64,000 bases of DNA. Source: Rhodocyclaceae bacterium. Its GTDB lineage: Bacteria > Pseudomonadota > Gammaproteobacteria > Burkholderiales > Rhodocyclaceae. The translations under genes and the position numbers were made by a program. Positions 57,613-64,000 of the stretch are shown piece by piece (position 1 is the stretch's first letter; each line of letters begins with the position of its first letter). The stretch is taken from positions 1 through 64,000 of the forward strand of contig JAGRGB010000101.1 in the NCBI GenBank assembly GCA_020445745.1, written 5' to 3'. The notes below the pieces were generated by a model. That model had not been told where the DNA came from and did not search any database. It was given only the letters and a program-made list of their open reading frames with translations.

Positions 57613-58644
57613 TCAAAGGCCGATGCGGCGCCTGGTCATTCGGTCAAGCTCGTTGAGCATATCCACCGCGAGCACAAGCTTGTCGACCTTGGCATCGGGG
57701 GGCATCGTGCGCTCGGCGTCCACGATGGCCAGGAGGGACGTGATTTGCTCCGTCAAGACCTCCGGTGCGCTCAGCCTGATGGCGGCAAAGGCGCGTATGT
57801 TGATCATCTCATTAGCTGTTTCCGCGTCGAAACTCGCTCTTTGCATGAAGGCGTCGGCGGAGCGCAAGGAATTGGCGGCCTCCTCGCTACGGCCGAGATC
57901 GGAGAGGGCTATCGCCTCCAGGCAGCGGCCGAGAATCGTCAGCGAATATAGCGCCTGCTCAATTTGGCCATCGTGCTCGGGGTCTTCCGGATATCGTCCT
58001 GCGAAGTCGGCCAGTTGTTCCAGCCTTTTCATCGCTTCCGCAAATTCCTTCGCCTCCCGCTCGGCGTTCACTAAAGGACCCAGCGCGGCCGAAATCAGAG
58101 GCAGTATCGCAATTTCGCGCTTGATGAGCGTTTCCGGCGGCACGCAGTACCTCGCTCGGAATCGCGTCCAATGCCTGCGATCGACTCGAAGAAAGTATCG
58201 GGTGCTGCACGCAGTTGCCACCATCGCCAACGCGACATCCTCCCGACCGATACTGTCCAGTAGGAAGTCTGCGCTCTGGATCACGTTGTCCTCGGATAGC
58301 GCAGGTGGGGAGATGTCGTGACCGAGTTCATAGGTCCGGATTGCGACCTGGAGAGCAATCGATTCTGCGCTCGGGTCGGATTCCTGAAGCAACTCGAAAG
58401 CCAGCTTCAGGATGCTGGAATCTCGTGCGCCACTGTCGGCCAGAGCGAACACGATCTGCGCCGTCGCATCGAGCCTCTCCGCCCTGTCGGTTATCGACGG
58501 CAGCACGTCGACGGCATGTGTGAGCACGCATTGCCGAGGCGCCGTGTTCTCGAGACATGCGCTGACCGGCCTCTTCGCCGCCGCAACGGACGTGGCCATC
58601 AGGCCACCAGCGACACAAAGCACTACCCACCTCAACTTCTTCAT
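57613..58644 (-). CDS. Exported helical hypothetical protein
   Basis: 343 residues. A signal peptide (KLRWVVLCVAGGLMATSVAAA) precedes a mostly helical, TPR-like mature part (LDATAQIVFALADSG; LEQLADFAGRYPEDPEH; CLEAIALSDLGRSEEAANSL). No family recognised. GAGGAA lies upstream of the ATG at 58644. It is convergent with the methyltransferase operon; the 289 bp between them (57324-57612) hold no gene. Confidence 0.7.
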   Translation of the reverse strand: MKKLRWVVLCVAGGLMATSVAAAKRPVSACLENTAPRQCVLTHAVDVLPSITDRAERLDATAQIVFALADSGARDSSILKLAFELLQESDPSAESIALQVAIRTYELGHDISPPALSEDNVIQSADFLLDSIGREDVALAMVATACSTRYFLRVDRRHWTRFRARYCVPPETLIKREIAILPLISAALGPLVNAEREAKEFAEAMKRLEQLADFAGRYPEDPEHDGQIEQALYSLTILGRCLEAIALSDLGRSEEAANSLRSADAFMQRASFDAETANEMINIRAFAAIRLSAPEVLTEQITSLLAIVDAERTMPPDAKVDKLVLAVDMLNELDRMTRRRIGL

Positions 58645-59086
58645 TAGAGTTCCTCGCGTCGTGTGAATCCGATACCGGCCGCGAAACGCGGATCGGCATG
58701 GTGTCGAGCATCTAAATAGCATGGCTTCTGGCAACCGTCGATATCCGACGGGTAGACCACCAGTTGTCAGCGGCACAATTCACATGGGCACCGATCATGC
58801 TCGTCAAGCAGCGTGCGTCACTCGACTTGTGGCCATGCCGCCACGTGAGGTCACGAAGCCACCGCACGAGCAGCACGAGCAGCGCTCGTTCGACGGAAGG
58901 CTTGGGGCCGGGTGCGGCCGGCGCGGCGACGAACCTGGGGGTCAGGTTTCCAAGGCCTGCCGCCCCGGCGCAGCCGATGCGCCCGTACGCGAGATTCCCG
59001 TTCCGTGCGGGGAATCCAATCGCAAATTTCGCAAATGATGCGGTGTTGAGCTTGCGTCTGCGGCGATTCAGCATGACTACCACCGC
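58645..59086. other. 442-bp region without a supported gene
   Basis: Open frames cross this stretch on both strands but show no ribosome binding site or motif. It lies between the exported protein and the broken fic gene and may hold promoter DNA or remnants of lost sequence. Confidence 0.4.
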
Positions 59087-60207
59087 ATGGGAAGCGGCGC
59101 TCATCGATATATCTGGCAGGCCGACGATTGGCCGAACTGGCGCTGCGATCTCGCGGTGCTTGCCGCGTCGTTGGCCGAGGCGAGCCGAGCGCAGGGCACA
59201 TGGGTGGGGCGACTTGCCGATGTCGGCCTGTTGGCGCAAAGCGAGGCCAGCCTGGTCGCGCTCACCGCGGACGTCGTTCGACCTAGCGAGATCGAGGGCG
59301 GGAAGCTCAGCGGCGATACTGTTCGCCCATCCAGTGCCCGCCGTCTCGGTGAGGACATCGGTGCATTGGCGCCGGTTGATCGACATGCAGAGGGTTTCGT
59401 GGAGATGGTGCTCGACGCGACTTCGAACTGTCACATGGAGGTCAACCGTTAACGCCTGTTCTCGTGGCACGCCGCGCTCTTTCCGACGGGCTGCTCGGGA
59501 CTTGCCCGGATCGGCGTCGGCCGTTGGCGAGACGACGCGAAAGGGCCCATGCAAGTCGAGCCCAATCCGCTTGGTCGGCAGCGCGTCCATTATCAAGCGC
59601 CGCCTGCCGAACACCTTGACCTTGAAGTGGATCGCTTGCTCGACTGCGCCAACGGTGGCACCAACGGATTACTGCTCGTTCGCGCAGCTCTGGCCCATCT
59701 GTGGTTCGTCACCATCCATCCCTTCGACGACGGCAACGACCGGATCGCCCGTGCCCTCGGCGACTTGTTCCTGGCGCGAGCGGACGCCAGCCCCCGGCAC
59801 TTCTACAGCCTTTCCGCAGATCCAGCGAGAACGCAACGCCTGTTACGACATCCTGGAGAAGACCCGGAAAGGCACGATGCACGTGACGGCGTGGCTCACC
59901 TGGCTTCTATATGCCCTGACTCGGGCGGGCCACGGTTCAGGCACAGGTGTCGGCTGGCGGCGTCTTGGCCAAGTCACGGTTCTGGCAGCGCTTGGCCGGA
60001 ACACCCTTGAATGCGAGGCAAACGAAACTCCTCAATCGCTTGCTTGATGGCTTCGAGGGCAAGCTGACGACCTCGAAGTGGACTGCGATCGCAAGATGTT
60101 CGACCGACACCGCATAGCGCGACATCGCCGAGTTGGTTTCGCTCGGTGTGCTGAGGAAAACAGCAGCGGGAGGTCGCAGCCCCAGCTACGAGTCGGTCGA
60201 CCTCTGA
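59087..60207 (+). pseudogene. Disrupted Fic-family gene (DUF4172-Fic type)
   Basis: The N-terminal DUF4172 region (HRYIWQADDWPNWRCDLAVLA) and SLVALTADVVRPSEIEGG are intact to an in-frame TAA at 59450-59452, where the family has ERLF (GAA to TAA). The same frame resumes with RLFSWHAALFPTG and the Fic motif HPFDDGNDRIAR, itself altered from DGNGR. A frameshift near 59816 is followed by QIQRERNACYDILEKTRKGT. A second frameshift near 59940 leads to VLAKSRFWQRLAGTPLNARQ and LLDGFEGKLTTSKW. A TAG at 60115-60117 interrupts the C-terminal winged-helix, then RDIAELVSLGVLRKTAAGGRSPSYE. Intact members transfer AMP to target proteins. Four lesions make a functional product unlikely. Confidence 0.85.
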
Positions 60208-60554
60208 TCTCGGGAAGCGCACCCTTTTCGACGTCGCTCTGCATTCAGTCCGCCGCGGGCCGTTTATGCTGCAACCAGACGATGGGTCGTCACGTTCGGC
60301 AGGCAGCAGGCGACACAAGGAGGCCGTCCGAACCCTTCGGGGGCGGTGCTTCAGGCAAACTGAACCATTGCTCGTTCCGCTGCCACGAAGCTGCCGTTCG
60401 CGGACTCTCACACCCGTCCACAACCCGTAGTTGGAGCCCCGTCCACGATCGCCCTCGGCGGATCCTCCGAGATGACCGCCTTACGGCGACCCAATTGAAC
60501 ACCTTTGGCTCAGTCCGGCCATGGTCCGACACTCGGTGCAAGATTTCGACCTCC
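60208..60554. other. 347-bp region without a supported gene
   Basis: Between the broken fic gene and the AraC-type regulator. It carries a short motif (CGAAGCTGCCGTTC near 60389) that resembles pieces near 61613 and 63499. No gene recognised. Confidence 0.4.
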
Positions 60555-61382
60555 CTATCGAATAGGAATCCAGATCTCCAGACCGCCGTCTCCGGACATC
60601 GGATCGAACTTCTCGCCATACCGCTCGAACCACGGGGCCTGTACCGCTTCTTTGCCCGAACCGGGCAACCACTCACCCCAAATCGCGGCACAGCTTGCAC
60701 TTACCGAGGAGACATGCTCCTGGTGCTCAAACACTGCATAGGTTTGCGGTTCAAGTACCAGTTGCACCGTTTCGGCGGGTAGCCGTTCGTCTCTTGCAAA
60801 CAGTACGCCCGACAGGTAGTCGAAACCACTGTCATCGCTGTTGCATATCACGCCATAGGTCGTCGGGTTGGGCGCGCATGAAATTCTCGAAATCAGCGGC
60901 CCGAACGCTTGCCATTGACTCGGGATCTGCGCCATCTGCTCGAAGCCGTAGTGTCGGGAAATACCGCAGATCCGAAGGGTATCCGCTCTTTCCATGCTCG
61001 GCTTCGACAAGACTACTTCTGCTCGCTGTTTCATGCGCTTGGCCTCCAATAAAGACAGGTTCCTGGTGTGGCCGCTTCTTCTGACTTGTTCGGGTGTCTG
61101 GCAAAATTGCAGCTTGAAAGCGCGCGAAAACGCCTCGTGCGAGGCATATCCGAGTGAGACGGCGAGATCGAGGATATTGGTCTCTCCAGCCGCCAGCGCC
61201 TGCGCCGCTTCGCTCAGGCGTCGCAATCTCAAGTACCGACTGACCGGTAGTCCGACGGAGTAGCAGAATATCCTGCTCAGGTAATATCGGGAGACTCCTG
61301 CCACGTCAGCGAGAGTCTCCAGAGATACGTCCTCGCGAAAGTGACTCTCGATGTACCAGATCGCTTTATCCACCGCTGCCAT
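60555..61382 (-). CDS. AraC-family regulator with GyrI-like effector domain
   Basis: 275 residues. The AraC DNA-binding domain is at the N-terminus (HFREDVSLETLADVAGVSRYYLSRIF; LDLAVSLGYASHEAFSRAFK). A GyrI/SbmC-like (AraC_E_bind) effector domain follows from about residue 118 to the end (VLSKPSMERADTLRICGISRHYG; YAVFEHQEHVSS; WFERYGEKFDP; GGLEIWIPI). This Rob/SoxS-like layout senses small hydrophobic or drug-like ligands. It has no evident target gene next to it. The GC content appears lower than in the core genes. Confidence 0.88.
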   Translation of the reverse strand: MAAVDKAIWYIESHFREDVSLETLADVAGVSRYYLSRIFCYSVGLPVSRYLRLRRLSEAAQALAAGETNILDLAVSLGYASHEAFSRAFKLQFCQTPEQVRRSGHTRNLSLLEAKRMKQRAEVVLSKPSMERADTLRICGISRHYGFEQMAQIPSQWQAFGPLISRISCAPNPTTYGVICNSDDSGFDYLSGVLFARDERLPAETVQLVLEPQTYAVFEHQEHVSSVSASCAAIWGEWLPGSGKEAVQAPWFERYGEKFDPMSGDGGLEIWIPIR

Positions 61383-61999
61383 CTATGCCGACCCCCGGAA
61401 GCCAGTTACTGAGATCTTAGTGAGCAGATGTGCGTTCTGCTTGATAGTGTTTGCGCGATCGTCGGTCGGCAACGATGAACCGCTGCCGGTCGGGCGGCGA
61501 CCGACAACTCTTCGGACTCATCGCCCGAAAGCCGATGTCGAAGATTCGCTTCCCGAAAGCAGCCGCTCGCCAGTGAGTCGTTTCGACCCGAAGGAGTCGG
61601 TCGAGGAGAATAGCAGCTGCCATTCAGAACTCGTGCGAATCCGCGTCACTCACCTGCCAACCGAAGTGCTTGCAAAAGTCTTCAAAGCACGTTTGGCAAA
61701 CCCAGCGATCGCCAACTGGCGTCGAGTAACCCTCGCGCAAAGTCTCTGGCGATTCACGGATAATGAATTGCGCCCAACAGAATTCGCAGTGGTCGTGGTC
61801 GCTCTCAGCGCTGGCCGGCCTCTAGTGGCGCTAGATTGGCGTTGCGTTTCTGAGATAGCTTTCCTGATTGGTCAAACGCCAGGCATTCGGCAGACGCATT
61901 TCGGTCTTGCCTCCTTTCGACCCAAAACCAAGCGTTCAGATTTCAATGAATCCGCCATACGTGTTCGAGTGCTCAGGTGGAAGCGAATACAGCAAAGGT
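61383..61999. other. 617-bp region without a supported gene
   Basis: A 227-codon frame crosses it on the plus strand, but it starts inside the regulator gene, has no ribosome binding site and no motif. Sequence near 61540-61630 resembles short segments at 60389 and 63499 (AATGGCAGCT-type), suggesting decayed dispersed repeats. Confidence 0.45.
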
Positions 62000-63049
62000 C
62001 TAATTTATGCTACACGCTTCTGGAGTCGAAGTAGATAGTCTGGCTTTTTGCAAGTCATTTGAAAGAGACGCAACCACCGCATTCATATTTTTGACGCAAG
62101 CATTGCTGCGTTCCAAATTGCCGTATAAATTATTGTATGCAACAATTAGCTGGTTGCATGAATTTTGCCTAATGTACGGCTCTCTTTCAATATATTCCTT
62201 CTCAGTCGCCCATCTCTCAATTGGCGCATATGCCGCCCTAAAAAATTGCTCCTTGCAATTTTCAGTTCGCCAATATGTAAGAGCTATTCTCAAAGCGCCA
62301 GTCGCGATTGCATTTCCATACTCTCCTGCATTGATCATGCTTTTAGTGTGCTCATCAAGATAACCAGTAATTGCGTCTTGCACTCCGGCTCCGATTCCAT
62401 ATTCATCGCCATTGAGTGCCGACAAAATTGCCCCGCAGCCTACACTCGATATTGAGCTATGTATATTGGTCTGAGACAAGGCCGCACCGCAACTTTCAGC
62501 ATCAACCAGATTCTTAATGCATGCGTCACTGGCGAGTCTTTGGCATTGACTATGATTTCCGCATATAGTTCTTGGAAATGGGGGGATGGCTCTTTGAGAC
62601 GGCAAATTGCAAGTTCTGCCGTTGAAAAGTTGATTGCTATTGAGTTTGGCTTCGGCTGCACTGAGTGCTGTTTTGTCCCCGCTTTCTTTTTCTGCACATC
62701 TGGAAAATTCCTTCTCTGCACCATCCAACCTTCTTAGGATTTGATAATAATCGTAAATCGCAGTAATTTTGAACCCGGCACTCTTGCCGTACAAATTATC
62801 TCCTTCGTCGTCAACAACTGCGTAGCAATTAGTGGGCGAAATATGGCTATCCAGATCAAATATCACCTTGCTGCTTGACGCGCGAGCTCTTGCTACAACA
62901 TTCCAATTTCTGTCCACTAGACTGTACGCATGTTTTGTGTCTCTATTCAGCCCAACCTCTAGGCCCGTCGGCGACTGCAGGGTGTATATTGGCTTCGCCG
63001 CGCATCCAGAAATAGAAATCAAGATCAATATTAAATATGCAATTCTCAT
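62000..63049 (-). CDS. AT-rich lipoprotein gene (hypothetical)
   Basis: 349 residues. The N-terminus is a lipoprotein signal (RIAYLILILISISGCAAK), with the lipidated cysteine in SISGC. The mature part is cysteine-rich (CAEKES, CNLPSQRA, CKEQFF) with repeated SxxxxC pattern and no recognised domain. Codon use favours A/T-ending codons (many AAT, ATT, GAA), unlike the GC-rich neighbours, a sign of recent transfer. No strong ribosome binding site. Function unknown. Confidence 0.72.
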   Translation of the reverse strand: MRIAYLILILISISGCAAKPIYTLQSPTGLEVGLNRDTKHAYSLVDRNWNVVARARASSSKVIFDLDSHISPTNCYAVVDDEGDNLYGKSAGFKITAIYDYYQILRRLDGAEKEFSRCAEKESGDKTALSAAEAKLNSNQLFNGRTCNLPSQRAIPPFPRTICGNHSQCQRLASDACIKNLVDAESCGAALSQTNIHSSISSVGCGAILSALNGDEYGIGAGVQDAITGYLDEHTKSMINAGEYGNAIATGALRIALTYWRTENCKEQFFRAAYAPIERWATEKEYIEREPYIRQNSCNQLIVAYNNLYGNLERSNACVKNMNAVVASLSNDLQKARLSTSTPEACSIN

Positions 63050-63643
63050 TGAGTTTCCTTGCGCTCAGAGCTCGAGTTGGCCATGAACCATATTCAATTT
63101 GAACGACCTACACACGTACCCTTAGGCGCTAAATTCCTATTGGCGCCGGCAGCGACTTTGCGCGAAATTGCGTTGGATAAGTTTAGCGAAGGAAGGTGTG
63201 CATTGGGAAGTGGAGAAGGGCGTGGCCGGACGCTCCTCCCGATCGCGCGGTGATTATCGCAAATGCTCTGGTCTGTTTCCTTGTTAATGCTCGTCGCCGG
63301 GGTATCGTATTGTCAGCTCAGCTGTCGCGCTGCAACCCCTTGCCTCGAAGCCCAAAATGCTCTGCCACCCGCAAGGTTGGCACTTGCGCCAATCCATGTC
63401 CATTTCGTCAATTTGAAGCGTTGCTGCGACCGACCGTAGCTGGCCGAAGCTTCGCATTTGAGGTCGCCAGACACTAGCCGTTCTAGGTGATCGACCGACG
63501 AATGGCAGCTTCGCTTCGAGATCAGCGGCAACGGCCGACCCTATCACGCCAGTCAGAGGTCGGATTGGCCGTCGCACAATCTAGGCGACAATGCCCCAAA
63601 GGGCCAGGGCGGCGTGGTTTCGGCGCCGGTGCGCACCGTCTTC
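63050..63643. other. 594-bp region without a supported gene
   Basis: Mixed-composition DNA between the AT-rich lipoprotein gene and the membrane protein at the right edge. Several short frames exist but none shows a ribosome binding site or motif. A GAATGGCAGCTTCG segment at 63499 resembles pieces near 60389 and 61613. Confidence 0.4.
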
Positions 63644-64000
63644 TCAAGAGCTGGGGCCTCCGGGATACCCGGGGCGATTCAGTGGCTGCCCCGCCGGGTC
63701 ACGATCCCCAAGCGAGTAACTTGCTTGGATCCGAGGGCGCTTTCGAAGTACCAACCACACTAACATTGTGGTGATGAGGATTATCACAGGAACGAAGATT
63801 GCTGTACTTGTGATGGCTTGCGCCTCCATTGACTCGAGATGCAGCCATCGATCGAGCCAAGGATCGGCCAAGTACTCAACAAGGAGGCCACTGATCAGGA
63901 ACCCCCCCACTGAAGCCAGAAACAAAATCCAGGACTGGACTGTATCAAGCAAATAGGTCCAGCTCCGTTGGTAAATTTCCAATAGATAGAAACAGACCGC
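63644..64000 (-). CDS. Small membrane protein (start may lie beyond the right edge)
   Basis: At least 112 residues, with two membrane segments (SWILFLASVGGFLISGLLV; TSTAIFVPVIILITTMLVWLVL). A TTG at 63982 could start it (LEIYQRSWTYLL), but the frame stays open to the window edge (codons for FYLLEIYQ), so it may be longer. No family recognised. It ends in a proline- and glycine-rich tail. The hydrophobic pattern is the main support. Confidence 0.5.
   Translation of the reverse strand, partial: AVCFYLLEIYQRSWTYLLDTVQSWILFLASVGGFLISGLLVEYLADPWLDRWLHLESMEAQAITSTAIFVPVIILITTMLVWLVLRKRPRIQASYSLGDRDPAGQPLNRPGYPGGPSS

Noticed and set aside
58712..59614. A 300-codon minus-strand frame opposite the fic pseudogene
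   Set aside because: Overlaps the clear Fic-derived sequence on the other strand and shows no motif.
61351..62034. A 227-codon frame beginning inside the AraC-type gene
   Set aside because: No ribosome binding site, no motif, and it overlaps the regulator antisense.
60208..64000. Integron gene cassettes in the right flank
   Set aside because: No integrase gene and no convincing attC-type sites were seen.

Overview
The window is GC-rich chromosomal DNA from a proteobacterium, most likely a betaproteobacterium of Rhodocyclales type. The taxonomic inference rests on gene order and family signatures: tsaB-rimI-udg, an ompR-envZ pair, a yciB-yciI-bolA-parvulin operon with 4-nt overlaps, a CysB-like LysR gene next to radA and lplT, a PEP-CTERM protein, and divergent ppx/ppk. 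No rRNA, tRNA, CRISPR array or intact insertion sequence was recognised.

Layout. 0-8.6 kb: a secretion locus with the 3' end of a giant PKD-repeat surface protein, a PEP-CTERM protein, and a type I secretion ABC transporter plus HlyD adaptor, closed by a hairpin terminator. 8.6-16.3 kb: a DUF2064-type glycosyltransferase, an AhpD-like protein, and glutamate synthase gltBD. 16.3-28 kb: 1-Cys peroxiredoxin, a nitronate-monooxygenase-like protein, a PRPP-synthetase-like protein, radA with an overlapping lysR, lplT, a lemA/TPM cluster, udg, rimI and tsaB. 28-32.4 kb: ompR-envZ and the yciB-yciI-bolA-parvulin operon. 32.4-37.4 kb: a fatty-acid oxidation unit (etfB, etfA, a CbiM-like permease, acyl-CoA dehydrogenase) divergent from a tetR gene, with iterated GTAYGG boxes between them. 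37.6-44.4 kb: mostly small accessory genes, including a GDCCVxC protein, a TIR-domain protein, a long di-haem peroxidase, a PH-like membrane protein, a VOC protein and a small tyrosine phosphatase. 44.4-53.6 kb: tatD, an enoyl-CoA hydratase homologue, a ppx-mlaEFD-pqiC-like lipid transport operon, and divergent ppk.

53.8-57.3 kb is the most unusual part: three tightly spaced co-directional genes. The first encodes TPR repeats, a deoxyribosyltransferase-like (MMPFG) nucleotide domain and a C-terminal macro domain. The second is a stand-alone relative of that nucleotide domain. The third is a SAM methyltransferase with an unrecognised N-terminal domain. This combination of nucleotide/NAD/ADP-ribose domains resembles bacterial conflict or signalling systems, and I do not recognise it as a named system. 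Downstream, 57.6-64 kb is accessory and partly decayed: an exported helical protein, a Fic gene broken by four lesions, an AraC/GyrI-like regulator, an AT-rich lipoprotein gene that looks horizontally acquired, several gene-poor stretches, and a partial membrane protein at the right edge.

The housekeeping genes cover nitrogen assimilation (gltBD), PRPP, polyphosphate (ppk/ppx), envelope lipid transport (mla-like genes, lplT), osmosensing (ompR/envZ), tRNA t6A synthesis (tsaB) and beta-oxidation electron transfer (etfAB). The accessory genes sit in two patches, 37.6-44.4 kb and 53.8-64 kb.
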